The translations under genes were made by a program, and so were the position numbers. This document shows, piece by piece, positions 24,958 to 33,730 of a stretch of DNA of 64,000 bases. This stretch comes from Hydrogenimonas cancrithermarum (lineage in GTDB: Bacteria > Campylobacterota > Campylobacteria > Campylobacterales > Hydrogenimonadaceae): NCBI RefSeq assembly GCF_030296055.1, contig NZ_AP027370.1:806001-870000 (forward strand), given 5' to 3'. Numbering within the stretch: position 1 is the first letter of the stretch; every line of letters begins with the position of its first letter. The notes below the pieces were generated by a model. That model was not told the DNA's origin. It ran no database searches and was given only the letters and a program-made list of their open reading frames with translations.

Positions 24958-26089
24958 CACTTTTTGCGGCGACGACGGCTGAAGAGAAAGCCCATTGAAA
25001 GTTGTAGCCTCCCAGCCGTCCGGTTACATCGACAACCTCGCCCGCGAAATAGAGCCCGTCCACCAGACGGCTCTGCATCGTCTCCGGATCGATTTCATCC
25101 GTCGCTACCCCTCCTTTGGTCACCTCCGCTTTGGCATAGCCGAAGGTACCGGCCGGTGCGAATGCATAGGACTTTAAAAGAGAGAGGCGCTGTTTCTGCC
25201 CTTCCCTCATCGAACGGTACGGAATATTCGGCAGTGCAAGCGCACTGAAAAAGGCTTTGACAAACCTTTTTGGAAGCGGGATCTGCGAAGCGGCCGTTTT
25301 GGCAGAAGAGCCAAAAAGAGATTTGAATCTTCGCCCCGGAAGAAAATCGACGGTGATTTTTCCCTGGTTCCAGTAAAGCGAAGCATCGAGCAACACAGGG
25401 CCACTGACACCCCTGTGAGCGAAGAGAATATCGCCTTCGAGCAGGCGCCGCCCAACCTGAACGGTCACGGAAAGCGAAAGGCCGCTGAGCTCTTTCATCC
25501 ATACCTGTTCGGGTTGAAGCGTCAGCCCGACAAGGGCGGGGCGCAGCGGTACGATTCCGTGCCCGAACGATTCGGCAATTTCGTAACCGATACCGGTCGC
25601 TCCGACGCTCGAATAACTCAACCCCCCGGTGGCGATCAACAGCTTTTTGGCGTAAACCTCTCCTTTGGAAGTTTCGACGACGAAAAGTTCTCCCGGTTTT
25701 TGGGCTCCAAAGATCTCCGTTTCGTACGATATTTCTACCGATGGCGCTGCTCGAAGCAGCAGGTCCGTCAACGCTTGTGCACGATCGGGACAGAAGTACT
25801 GGCACTCTTTCCGCACGACGGGTTCGAGACCATGATGACGCAAAAAAGCGATCAGCGCTTCGTTGTCGAATCGGTTGAGAACCTTTTCAACGAATTTTGG
25901 ATCGCCTAGATAATAAGAGGATGAGAGATTTTGGTTGGTGATATTGCAGCGTCCGCCGCCCGAGATTGCGATCTTGGCGCCCGGACGGGAATTGTGTTCG
26001 AGAATGAGCACCTTTCGCGAGCGTTGGTGGGCGGCAGCCATCAGGCCCGCCGCACCGGCTCCCAGGATAATCAGATCATACGGCAACAC
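24953..26089 (-). CDS. BaiN/HI0933-family NAD(P)/FAD-dependent oxidoreductase
   Basis: A 378-residue flavoprotein. The N-terminal dinucleotide fold IILGAGAAGLMAAAH is followed by the family signature SGGGRCNITN near residue 45, a mid-protein LLIATGGLSYSSVGATG and the C-terminal FAD motif DGLYFAGEVVDVTGRLGGYN. Members include BaiN and are often mis-named aminoacetone oxidases; the physiological substrate is usually unknown. Its 3' end carries the probable promoter of the amidoligase gene, and it lies three bases downstream of the helicase gene, so it may be co-transcribed with that. Confidence 0.9.
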   Translation of the reverse strand: MLPYDLIILGAGAAGLMAAAHQRSRKVLILEHNSRPGAKIAISGGGRCNITNQNLSSSYYLGDPKFVEKVLNRFDNEALIAFLRHHGLEPVVRKECQYFCPDRAQALTDLLLRAAPSVEISYETEIFGAQKPGELFVVETSKGEVYAKKLLIATGGLSYSSVGATGIGYEIAESFGHGIVPLRPALVGLTLQPEQVWMKELSGLSLSVTVQVGRRLLEGDILFAHRGVSGPVLLDASLYWNQGKITVDFLPGRRFKSLFGSSAKTAASQIPLPKRFVKAFFSALALPNIPYRSMREGQKQRLSLLKSYAFAPAGTFGYAKAEVTKGGVATDEIDPETMQSRLVDGLYFAGEVVDVTGRLGGYNFQWAFSSAVVAAKSV

Positions 26090-26092
26090 GGT

Positions 26093-27580
26093 TTAGTAGC
26101 GACGGCCGCCACCGCTTCTTCGGCGATTTCCGCCGCCACCGCCGCTGCGGCGTTTGCGGTTGCCGCCTTTTTTCGATTTCTCGCCGACACCGCTCATCGC
26201 CATCAGACGCTCGACCTCATCCTGACTCAGCCCGATGCCACTTCCCTGCCGAGACAAAATACCCTTGTCGAGAATCATGGAGATCAGTTTATAGGCAACT
26301 TTTTGGGGTGCCATCTCGTTCTCGAGCACTTCGTATATCTTCACCGCTTCCTGGTTGATATCCTGTTCACGAACGGCGTCGAGAAAGCGCTCGGCGACGT
26401 TTTCCGCAGATTCACCGCCTTCGTCGACGAAGCCGTACTCCATCTTCGTACCGACCTTCTGCCGGATACGCTCGAGCTCTTTGAACTCCAAAGGGGTCAC
26501 CAGCGTGATCGCCGTCCCCTTCTTGCCCGCGCGTCCCGTACGGCCGATGCGGTGAACGTAGCTCTCCGGATCGAACGGAATGTGATAGTTGAAAACGTGA
26601 CTGACGTTCTCGATGTTGAGCCCGCGCGCCGCGACGTCGGTCGCGACCAGGATGTCGATATCTCGCCCGCGGAACCCTTTGATCACCTCCATGCGCTCAC
26701 GCATCTCCATGTCGCCGTGAAGGCCTCTGGCGTTGACGCCCTGTGCCTGCAGAAGCTCCGCCACCCGGTCGACTTCGCGTTTCATGCGACAGAAGACGAT
26801 CGCCTTTTCGGGCTCCTCTTTATCCAGAAGTCTCACGATCGCATCGTCACGGTCTTTCTCTTCGATGACGTAGTAGAGCTGGCGGATATCCTTGTTGGTC
26901 GTCTCTTTCTTGGTAACGGATACGAATTTCGGCTCATGCAGGATGTGGCGTGCCAGGTCTTTGATGGGTTCGGGCATCGTCGCGGAGAAAAGCAGGGTTT
27001 GACGCTGCTGCGGAAGATAACTGAAGATCTCTTTGATGTCGTCCAGAAAGCCCATGTCCAGCATTTCATCGGCCTCGTCCAGAACGACGATGGAGGGGTT
27101 GAAATCTTCGAGTTTTCCGCTGCTGAGCATATCCAGAAGGCGGCCAGGCGTCGCGACGACCACCTGTGCCCCACGACTGATCAGGTCGAGCTGCCGGCGA
27201 TAACTTTGTCCGCCGTAGACGCTGACGGTGCGAATCCCCGCGAAACGCCCGAGGCTGAAAAGTTCGTCACTCACCTGTGTCGCCAGTTCGCGCGTCGGGG
27301 TAATGACCAACATATCGACACCGTTGCGCCATTCGATATTGTTGAGCGCCGGCAGACCGAACGCCGCCGTCTTGCCCGTACCCGTATGCGCCTGTCCGAC
27401 GACATCGTGGCCTTCGAGAATCAAAGGTATGACCTTCTCCTGAATCGGGCTCGGCACTTTGAATCCCATACGGTCGATCGCACGCATGATCGGCTGTTTG
27501 AATCCGAAATCGGAAAAACTCATCGTGGATTGCTCCGGCTGCTCTTCTTGTGTCTGTTGTTCGATTGTCTCTTGTTCCAT
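26093..27580 (-). CDS. DEAD-box ATP-dependent RNA helicase
   Basis: A 495-residue DEAD-box helicase (CsdA/DeaD/RhlE type). In order: acidic Gln/Glu-rich N-terminus, Q motif FSDFGFKQPIMRAIDRMGFK, motif I AHTGTGKTAAFG, PTRELATQ, DEAD box VVLDEADEMLD, SAT (FSATMPE), and motif VI HRIGRTGRAGKKG. The basic C-terminal tail is Gly/Arg-rich (RSGGGGGNRRRSGGGRRY), typical of RNA contact. I chose the ATG giving MEQETIEQQ; upstream extension has no family resemblance. A structured leader of over 200 bases precedes it, as often seen for cold-shock helicases. Roles in ribosome assembly and mRNA decay are expected. Confidence 0.93.
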   Translation of the reverse strand: MEQETIEQQTQEEQPEQSTMSFSDFGFKQPIMRAIDRMGFKVPSPIQEKVIPLILEGHDVVGQAHTGTGKTAAFGLPALNNIEWRNGVDMLVITPTRELATQVSDELFSLGRFAGIRTVSVYGGQSYRRQLDLISRGAQVVVATPGRLLDMLSSGKLEDFNPSIVVLDEADEMLDMGFLDDIKEIFSYLPQQRQTLLFSATMPEPIKDLARHILHEPKFVSVTKKETTNKDIRQLYYVIEEKDRDDAIVRLLDKEEPEKAIVFCRMKREVDRVAELLQAQGVNARGLHGDMEMRERMEVIKGFRGRDIDILVATDVAARGLNIENVSHVFNYHIPFDPESYVHRIGRTGRAGKKGTAITLVTPLEFKELERIRQKVGTKMEYGFVDEGGESAENVAERFLDAVREQDINQEAVKIYEVLENEMAPQKVAYKLISMILDKGILSRQGSGIGLSQDEVERLMAMSGVGEKSKKGGNRKRRSGGGGGNRRRSGGGRRY

Positions 27581-27846
27581 GTTTATGGTTCTCTTTGTAT
27601 TGAAGTATAGCTTCGACCAACGGTATAGGCATACTTTCACACCGGTAGATTGTAGCAAGGCAAAAGAATGCGTTTTTTATTGATCAAAGTCTATTTACCG
27701 ACGGCACGCACATCATGCTCCCTAGCTTTGTGCCCTCGGTGCCCATCTGGTAAACATACTCGAAATGAAGTATATTTGTAGTCGACGGGAAGGACTGACC
27801 ATATCGGTCAGGTGTTAGGATGGCGCATTATACCATAATTCAAGAT
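27581..27846 (-). promoter_or_regulatory. structured leader region of the RNA helicase gene
   Basis: A 266-base gap between comF and the helicase without a convincing gene. It contains one strong hairpin: ACCGAGGGCAC (27740-27730 on the minus strand) pairs with GTGCCGTCGGT (27707-27697), ten pairs with one G-G mismatch and a 22-base loop. A smaller hairpin is CTGACC/GGTCAG at 27797-27813. No T-run follows either, so they are not terminators. The comF stop is directly followed by two TTGAATC-like heptads. A long 5' UTR that senses temperature or autoregulates the helicase is the most likely role. Confidence 0.45.
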
Positions 27847-28413
27847 TCAAGCCCGATCGACATCCGCCAAAACGAATGCACCGAGAAGATCGACGCCATG
27901 TTGCAACAACCGGCCATGCGCTTCCTTCAGCGTCAGCCCCGTGGTAATGATGTCATCGACCAGTACAGCGTCGATATTCGTTGGACCTGTATAGCGGAAA
28001 TCTCTCGGGTTTTGAACTCTGAATGCAAGCGGCTGACCCGAATAGGAGAGACGGTTTTGGGCATGAAGACGGCCAAAAAGAGGACGATAGCCGTACCGTT
28101 TCAATCCTTTGGCCAGTATCGCCGTGTGGCTGTAACCGCCGGACGGATCGTCGTCCACGGGAATCGCGAAGGTCGTTCTTTTGGTTTGCGACAAGGCTTT
28201 GAACGCCTCTTTGGCGAGTATACGGTAGATGAACCAGCCGTGCGGCAGGTGCTTTGTCAGAAGAAAGGGCTCGATCTCGTCATAGGCGTAAAAGCTGATA
28301 ACCTCGAGGCCCGTTTCGAGTTTTCGGATGCGCGGTTCGGGTTTCAGATAGTGTTCGCGGCAGACGCTGCAGAGGAGGGAGAAAGAGAGACGGCGGCAGC
28401 TCAGGCAGCGCAT
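27847..28413 (-). CDS. comF: ComF family phosphoribosyltransferase-like protein
   Basis: A 188-residue ComF protein. An N-terminal zinc-finger-like pair, CLSC (residues 3-6) and CSVC (residues 15-18), is followed by a phosphoribosyltransferase domain with the PRPP loop VLVDDIITTGLTL near residue 155 and a conserved GYSHTAILAKGL-type region. ComF proteins act with the DNA uptake machinery in the cytoplasm in natural transformation, probably with single-stranded DNA. The ATG lies at the edge of an inverted heptad-repeat region that separates it from lepA. Confidence 0.88.
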   Translation of the reverse strand: MRCLSCRRLSFSLLCSVCREHYLKPEPRIRKLETGLEVISFYAYDEIEPFLLTKHLPHGWFIYRILAKEAFKALSQTKRTTFAIPVDDDPSGGYSHTAILAKGLKRYGYRPLFGRLHAQNRLSYSGQPLAFRVQNPRDFRYTGPTNIDAVLVDDIITTGLTLKEAHGRLLQHGVDLLGAFVLADVDRA

Positions 28414-28415
28414 TA

Positions 28416-28500
28416 TCGAGTGTTGAGCATTGAGTTTTGAGTACTGAGAACAAATACCTTCCGCTTTCTCAACACTCAGCCCTCAACACTCGATTCTCAG
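28416..28500. repeat. two facing arrays of degenerate heptads between lepA and comF
   Basis: On the minus strand, after lepA, five units read CTGAGAA, TCGAGTG, TTGAGGG, CTGAGTG, TTGAGAA; then come 17 bases; then five units of opposite polarity read CTCAGTA, CTCAAAA, CTCAATG, CTCAACA, CTCGATA. The first unit contains the lepA TGA stop. The arms can pair: CGAGTGTTGAG at 28417-28427 is the exact reverse complement of 28482-28492. The structure could terminate or stabilise the lepA transcript. Confidence 0.85.
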
Positions 28501-30290
28501 TCTATTTTGAGGACGGCAAGGAAGGCATCCTGCGGCAGCTGCACCTTGCCGATCGCCTTCATCCGCTTTTTACCCTCTTTCTGTTTCTCGAGAAGTTTAC
28601 GTTTCCGGGTGATGTCGCCACCGTAACATTTGGCGGTGACGTTTTTGCCCATCGACTTGACCGTCTCACGGGCGATGACCTTGTTGCCCACACTGGCCTG
28701 CACCGCCACTTCGAAGAGCTGGCGAGGGATCAGCTCTTTCATCGTCTTGACCAGTTCTCGGCCTCTGGATTGTGCCTTTTCGCGCGGAACGATGATACTG
28801 AGTGCATCGACCACATCTCCGGCGACACGCACATCCAGTTTCACGAGGTCGCCTTCGCGGTAATCGATCGGTTCGTAGTCGAAACTGGCGTACCCTTTCG
28901 TCGCGCTTTTAAGCTTGTCGTAGAAATCGACGACGATCTCGTTCATCGGCACGGCATAGACCAACATGACACGATCTTCGTTCAGGTACTCCATCTTCTC
29001 CTGGACCCCGCGGCGGTCGGCCATCATCGTGATGATGTTGCCAAGAAACTCTTTGGGCGTGATGATCGTCGCACGGACGTAGGGTTCGTAGATCTTTTCG
29101 ATCTTGCTGGTGTCGGGCATTTCGCTGGGGTTTTGCACCTCCACTTCGGTCCCGTCGGTCAGCTCGACCTTGTAGACGACCGTCGGCGCCGTCGCGATCA
29201 GGTCGAGGCCGAATTCGCGCTCGAGCCGCTCTTTGACCACCTCCATATGGAGCATACCCAAAAAGCCGACTCGGAAGCCGAAACCGAGCGCCACGGAGCT
29301 CTCCGGCTCGTAGCTGATAGAAGCGTCGTTGAGCTTCAGTTTGTCCAGCGCGTCACGCAGCTCTTCGAACTTGTCCGTGTCGATCGGGTAGAGGCCGGCG
29401 AAAACGAAGGGCCTGACCTCCTTGAATCCGCCTACGGGCTCCTTGGTCGGATGTTTGGCATCGGTGATCGTATCGCCCACGGCGACGTCGCTGACATTTT
29501 TGAGGCCCAGCACGACGATTCCGACTTCACCCGTCTTGATCTCGTTCGTCTTGGTCGGCTTGAGCGGATGGGGATAGGTGAGGCCCAGCACCTGGTGCTT
29601 CTTGCCTGTCCCCATGATGAGTACTTCCTGTCCCTTTTTGATCGAGCCATCGAAGACGCGTACGAGCGCGAGCGCACCGAGATAGTTGTCGAACCAGCTG
29701 TCGTAAATGATCGCTTTGGTCGGTGCCTCTTCATCACCCTGCGGCGCAGGAACACGGTCGACGATCGCATCGAGCAGTTCACGAATCCCCTCCCCCGTCT
29801 TGGCGCTGGCATAGATCGCTCCGCTGCAATCGAGCCCGATCGTCTGTTCGATCTCTTCGACAACACGGTCGGGGTCCGCCGCGGGGAGGTCGATCTTGTT
29901 GATGACGGGAATGATCTCCAGATCATTTTCAAGCGCGATGTAGACGTTCGCGATGGTTTGCGCCTCCACGCCCTGTGATGCGTCGACAACCAGCAGCGCC
30001 CCTTCGCTCGAAGCGAGCGATTTGCTCACTTCATAACTGAAATCGACGTGGCCGGGGGTATCGATCAGGTTCAAAATATAGGGTTGGCCATCCTTGACGT
30101 AGGTCAGACGAACGCTCTGCGCTTTGATCGTGATACCACGCTCCTGCTCGATATCCATCGTGTCCATCATTTGCGTGCCGAGCTCCCGCTCGGTGACGGC
30201 CCCACACTCCTGGATAATCCGGTCGGCCAATGTACTCTTGCCATGGTCGATGTGGGCGATAATGGAGAAGTTACGGATATTTTTCTGCAC
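28497..30290 (-). CDS. lepA: elongation factor 4 (back-translocating GTPase LepA)
   Basis: A 597-residue translational GTPase, the normal LepA length. G1 is [14 protein letters not shown] near residue 12, G3 DTPGHVDF, G4 NKIDLPAAD, and the LepA-specific C-terminal region ends [20 protein letters not shown]. It acts at the ribosome, and is often reported to aid initiation or recover stalled ribosomes under ionic or acid stress. The start is GTG with an AAGG site, eight bases from the prs stop, so the two are likely one transcript. Confidence 0.97.
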   Translation of the reverse strand: MQKNIRNFSIIAHIDHGKSTLADRIIQECGAVTERELGTQMMDTMDIEQERGITIKAQSVRLTYVKDGQPYILNLIDTPGHVDFSYEVSKSLASSEGALLVVDASQGVEAQTIANVYIALENDLEIIPVINKIDLPAADPDRVVEEIEQTIGLDCSGAIYASAKTGEGIRELLDAIVDRVPAPQGDEEAPTKAIIYDSWFDNYLGALALVRVFDGSIKKGQEVLIMGTGKKHQVLGLTYPHPLKPTKTNEIKTGEVGIVVLGLKNVSDVAVGDTITDAKHPTKEPVGGFKEVRPFVFAGLYPIDTDKFEELRDALDKLKLNDASISYEPESSVALGFGFRVGFLGMLHMEVVKERLEREFGLDLIATAPTVVYKVELTDGTEVEVQNPSEMPDTSKIEKIYEPYVRATIITPKEFLGNIITMMADRRGVQEKMEYLNEDRVMLVYAVPMNEIVVDFYDKLKSATKGYASFDYEPIDYREGDLVKLDVRVAGDVVDALSIIVPREKAQSRGRELVKTMKELIPRQLFEVAVQASVGNKVIARETVKSMGKNVTAKCYGGDITRKRKLLEKQKEGKKRMKAIGKVQLPQDAFLAVLKID

Positions 30291-30298
30291 AGAAAACC

Positions 30299-31228
30299 TT
30301 ATGAAAAGAGCGAATTAACGCTCTCGTTGTGATAGACACGGCGGATCACTTCGGCAAAGACCGGTGCGGCGGGCAGTACGGTGATCTTGTCGCAAGCCTC
30401 TTTGAGCGGCAGCGTATCGGAGACGATCAATTCGTCGAGTTCGCCTTCACGGATGCGCTCGTATGCCGGCCCGCTGAGTACCGGATGGGTACAGCAGGCG
30501 ATAACGCTTTTGGCGCCATGCTCTTTGAGCGCCGCGGCACTTTTGACGATGGTGCCGGCCGTGTCGATCATATCGTCGACCAGAACCACATTTTTACCTG
30601 CCACGTCACCGATGATGTTCATGACTTCCGACACGTTCGCCTTCTCGCGGCGTTTGTCGACGATCGCCATATCGACGCCGAGGCGGCTGGCGAAATAGCG
30701 TGCCCGTGCAACGCCACCGATATCGGGGCTCGCCACGATAAGATCGTCGAGATTTTTCGATTTGATGTGGTTGATGAAAAGAATTGCACCGTAAAGGTTG
30801 TCGACCGGAATGTCGAAAAAGCCCTGGATCTGTCCGGCATGCAGATCCATCGTGATCACACGGTCGATGCCGGCCGTCTCGATCAGGTTGGCGACCAGCT
30901 TCGCCGTGATCGGCACGCGCGGTGCGGCTTTTCTGTCCTGCCTGGCATAACCGAAATAGGGAACGACGGCATTGATCGATTTGGCCGAACTGCGGCGAAG
31001 CGCATCGGTCATGATCAGCAGTTCCATCAGATTGTCGTTCGAGGGCGCTCCCGTGGACTGGATGATGAAGACATCGCGGCCCCGAACGCTTTCACTGATC
31101 TGACAACCGATCTCGCCATCGCTGAAACGGCTGATATTGGCACCGCTCAGCGGTGCGTCAAGATATTTGCTGATCTCCGCAGCAAACGACTCCGAAGCGG
31201 TCCCCGCAAAAATTTTGTATCCGCGCAT
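30299..31228 (-). CDS. prs: ribose-phosphate pyrophosphokinase
   Basis: A 309-residue PRPP synthetase that converts ribose 5-phosphate and ATP to PRPP for purine, pyrimidine, histidine and NAD synthesis. The flexible-loop [11 protein letters not shown] region, the metal/ATP motif [18 protein letters not shown] and the PRPP-binding loop [17 protein letters not shown] are all present. The ATG giving MRGYKIF is preceded by AAAGG; an in-frame TTG two codons earlier is unlikely. A TATAAT box lies about 30 bases upstream. Confidence 0.96.
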   Translation of the reverse strand: MRGYKIFAGTASESFAAEISKYLDAPLSGANISRFSDGEIGCQISESVRGRDVFIIQSTGAPSNDNLMELLIMTDALRRSSAKSINAVVPYFGYARQDRKAAPRVPITAKLVANLIETAGIDRVITMDLHAGQIQGFFDIPVDNLYGAILFINHIKSKNLDDLIVASPDIGGVARARYFASRLGVDMAIVDKRREKANVSEVMNIIGDVAGKNVVLVDDMIDTAGTIVKSAAALKEHGAKSVIACCTHPVLSGPAYERIREGELDELIVSDTLPLKEACDKITVLPAAPVFAEVIRRVYHNESVNSLFS

Positions 31229-31257
31229 CTGCAACCTTTTACTGTTTTATTGGCGCG

Positions 31258-31263
31258 ATTATA
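31258..31263 (-). promoter_or_regulatory. prs: -10 box of prs
   Basis: TATAAT on the minus strand in GGGTATAATCG; the predicted leader of about 25 bases holds the AAAGG site. The heptad repeat at 31283-31310 lies just upstream, in the -20 to -50 region. Confidence 0.65.
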
Positions 31264-31282
31264 CCCAATGATGCCTCTTAGA

Positions 31283-31310
31283 GAGTTAAAAATTAAAAGT
31301 TAAAGGTTGG
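31283..31310. repeat. short degenerate heptad array upstream of prs
   Basis: Units GAGTTAA, AAATTAA, AAGTTAA and a decayed AGGTTGG, the same unit type as the 7-copy GAGTTAA array near 62.8 kb. It lies between tRNA-Pro and the prs promoter and is the only array here not attached to a protein stop codon. Confidence 0.6.
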
Positions 31311-31358
31311 ATTTTTTTGGGAAGTTTAAAATGGAATTTCATGCGTTGAAAAATGTTA

Positions 31359-31437
<79 letters not shown>

Positions 31438-31482
31438 CGCAATGCAGGGTGGAATTTTACCCTGCCTTTCCTTAAATTCACA

Positions 31483-32514
31483 TCATTCCGCAGTGGTAAT
31501 CCAGCCGCCGCCCAAAAGTCTATCATCTTCATAAAACACGGCAGCCTGCCCGGAAGCGACGCCAAAAACGGGTTCGGAAAGTTTGACAAGCGCTTTACCA
31601 TCCTCTTTTACCTCGACATGGCACGGCACCCTTTTTGTCCGGTAACGAACCTTTACGTCACACGCGAACTCTCTCCGGCCATCCATGAGGTTCACCCCTT
31701 CTATCTCGATTTGCCGGACTTCGAGTGCGCTGTGCGGGGTAACGACGATCTGATTCGTTTCCGGCAGGATCTCTTTGACATAGTGTGGTTCGTGTGCACC
31801 TTTGACAAAAAATCCTCGCCGTTTTCCTATCGTGTAGTGCATAAAACCTTTATGGTGTCCGATCACATTGCCCTCGGTATCCAGCACCTCACCGGGCATA
31901 TCCACGGGGATGTGTTTTTTCAAAACGTCGATATAGGTCGTTTCGACGAAACAGATTTCGCTCGACTCCTTCTGGGTCGCGAAACTCTCCAGCGCCTCGA
32001 TCTTCGCCGCATAAGCTTTGACATCCTCTTTTCTCCACTCACCGAGTGGAAACAGAAGCCGGGGAATGATCTTTTTGTCGATGTCGAAAAGGAAATAGCT
32101 CTGGTCTTTCGTCTCATCCAGGGCTTCGAGGATATAGGTGCCGTCATGACGCACATAGTGTCCCGTTGCAAGATAATCCGCTCCGATTTCATCGGCATAC
32201 TCGATCATCTTTCCAAACTTGATCTGCCGGTTGCATTTGGCACAGGGATTGGGTGTCAAGCCCTGCCGATAACTTTCGACAAATGGTTTGTAGACCGCTT
32301 CTTCGAAATCTTTCGAAAGATCGAGCATTTTCGCTTCGATACCGAGATACGCCGCAACATGCAAAACGCGTCTGAAATTCTCTTCATGATAACCCGGCTT
32401 TTCATGAAGCTTCATATAGACACCCTCGACCTCGTAGCCGGCATCGAGAAGCAGTTTCGCCGTGACGGTCGAATCGACGCCGCCACTCATTCCGACAAGT
32501 ACTTTTTTCTTCAT
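31483..32514 (-). CDS. mnmA: tRNA-specific 2-thiouridylase MnmA
   Basis: About 343 residues. It inserts sulfur at U34 of tRNA-Lys, -Glu and -Gln. Visible are the ATP pyrophosphatase loop [15 protein letters not shown], the first catalytic Cys in [13 protein letters not shown], the second in SSEICFVE, and [10 protein letters not shown] chose the ATG giving MKKKVLVG, with GGTGA upstream; an in-frame ATG six codons earlier is possible. It lies downstream of tRNA-modification-neutral flagellar genes with a 346-base gap and probably has its own promoter. Confidence 0.95.
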   Translation of the reverse strand: MKKKVLVGMSGGVDSTVTAKLLLDAGYEVEGVYMKLHEKPGYHEENFRRVLHVAAYLGIEAKMLDLSKDFEEAVYKPFVESYRQGLTPNPCAKCNRQIKFGKMIEYADEIGADYLATGHYVRHDGTYILEALDETKDQSYFLFDIDKKIIPRLLFPLGEWRKEDVKAYAAKIEALESFATQKESSEICFVETTYIDVLKKHIPVDMPGEVLDTEGNVIGHHKGFMHYTIGKRRGFFVKGAHEPHYVKEILPETNQIVVTPHSALEVRQIEIEGVNLMDGRREFACDVKVRYRTKRVPCHVEVKEDGKALVKLSEPVFGVASGQAAVFYEDDRLLGGGWITTAE

Positions 32515-32860
32515 TTCGTTCACCGTTTTCATCGGATGTAGTCCATCCTGGGATATTCCAATACCGGTCCCGGCTATGCATTATCACTTCAAAACAAAAG
32601 AGAAGCCATTGGCTGCAAGAGAGAACCTCGCAGGTATAGCCAAAATCACGTCAAAAAGGTTCAGTGAAATCAGATGACGGCTTTTGACCCGAGGGGCGAA
32701 TGGCTTTGCACCCTATTGTGGCACCAGCGTACATTGGAAGCTGTCCGTAGCGCTTACGACACGCTTTCTTGTCTTATGAAGCAAACCATTCGTTTAAAGT
32801 GACGATGTTTGGCTGGGAGAAATTTGGTATAAGTAAATATACTATCTATTTTTCAAAAAA
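32515..32860 (-). other. 346-base gap between fliY and mnmA with structured-RNA signs
   Basis: No protein gene is convincing here. On the minus strand a hairpin at 32609-32643 pairs TTGGC with GCCAA and TGCGAG with CTTGCA, and a second at 32650-32688 pairs GTCAAAAG with CTTTTTGAC. A near-palindrome GTAAGCGCTAC lies near 32750. Candidate -10 boxes (TATATT, TATACC) lie near the fliY end. It matches no tmRNA, SRP RNA or RNase P signature that I can recognise. Long mnmA leader, small RNA or decayed DNA remain possible. Confidence 0.35.
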
Positions 32861-33730
32861 TCAAGACTTGAGTGTTTCTAGACGATCCCGTTTGGAACCG
32901 ATATGGGTAATCTGAACACCGAAATTTCCGTCAACGATCACTACTTCGCCGTAAGCGATAACCTTGTCGTCGACAAGAATTTCGAGAGGATCGTTCGCCA
33001 GCTGATCGAGTTCGATCACCGATCCGATATCCATCGAAAGGACGTCTTTAAGAAGCATCTTTTTGCTTCCGATGCGTACACGAAGCGGCAGCTTGACATC
33101 GAGAATCAGGCCGATATTTTTCATCTCCGACTGATCGACGGGAACCGTTTCGGACGTTTCGGAAGCGGGCACAGCCGGTGTGGCCGGCGCCGCGGAGGCA
33201 GATGGCCGAGAGGCATCCTCTTTATCGACCAGCGGCATGAGATTCTCATCCAGCAGCGTCATAAAAATGCCATTGATGACACCCAAAGAGAAGTTGTAGG
33301 CCAACAGCGTCGCATACTCGCTGATGTCGATATCCTCCCCTTCCTCGTAAAATTTGATCTCTGTCACTTCAAAGGAGAGCTCAGGAAACTCTTTTTGCGC
33401 CTTCATCGCCGTCGCAAGGGCCCCGAAAATATTGGAGACGATCTCTTTGACCGCATCCAGGTCATCACTGTCCATCGTCGGTTTGCTCTCGCCTTCACCA
33501 CCGAGCATCATGTCCGAAAGCGCCGTACCGAGCATCGGAGAGATCGCTATGGCCATCTTGCCGTTCAACTCACCCGTGACACGAATGGTTACCAAAGACA
33601 TTGGCGCGATGACATTCGGAATATCCGTTACCGGCTCTTTCTCTTTGAATTTCACATCGGGGCGCTGCCCCGTCAAACCTTCGATGGTTGCGGCCGTCTC
33701 GCGTGCCAGCAGTTCGATCCAATCAGCCAT
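32861..33730 (-). CDS. fliY: flagellar motor switch protein FliY
   Basis: A 289-residue protein. Residues about 10-180 resemble the CheC/FliM-like middle domain (MSLVTIRVTGELNGKMAIAI, SDMMLGGEGE) and, after an Ala/Pro/Ser-rich linker (about 182-205), a FliN-type surface-presentation domain follows (ILDVKLPLRVRIGSKKMLLK, ELDQLANDPLEILVDDKVI). FliY works with FliM and FliN in the C-ring that sets rotation direction; some FliY proteins also dephosphorylate CheY. It overlaps fliM by eight bases at the end of the flagellar operon. Confidence 0.92.
   Translation of the reverse strand: MADWIELLARETAATIEGLTGQRPDVKFKEKEPVTDIPNVIAPMSLVTIRVTGELNGKMAIAISPMLGTALSDMMLGGEGESKPTMDSDDLDAVKEIVSNIFGALATAMKAQKEFPELSFEVTEIKFYEEGEDIDISEYATLLAYNFSLGVINGIFMTLLDENLMPLVDKEDASRPSASAAPATPAVPASETSETVPVDQSEMKNIGLILDVKLPLRVRIGSKKMLLKDVLSMDIGSVIELDQLANDPLEILVDDKVIAYGEVVIVDGNFGVQITHIGSKRDRLETLKS

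Noticed and set aside
25931-27610. A 559-codon plus-strand frame opposite the helicase and flavoprotein genes
   Set aside because: It is antisense to two well-supported genes and reads as low-complexity His/Arg/Phe/Asp-rich protein.
28437-29978. A 513-codon plus-strand frame opposite lepA
   Set aside because: It is antisense to lepA and consists of repeated His/Asp/Arg/Phe-rich shadows of conserved codons.
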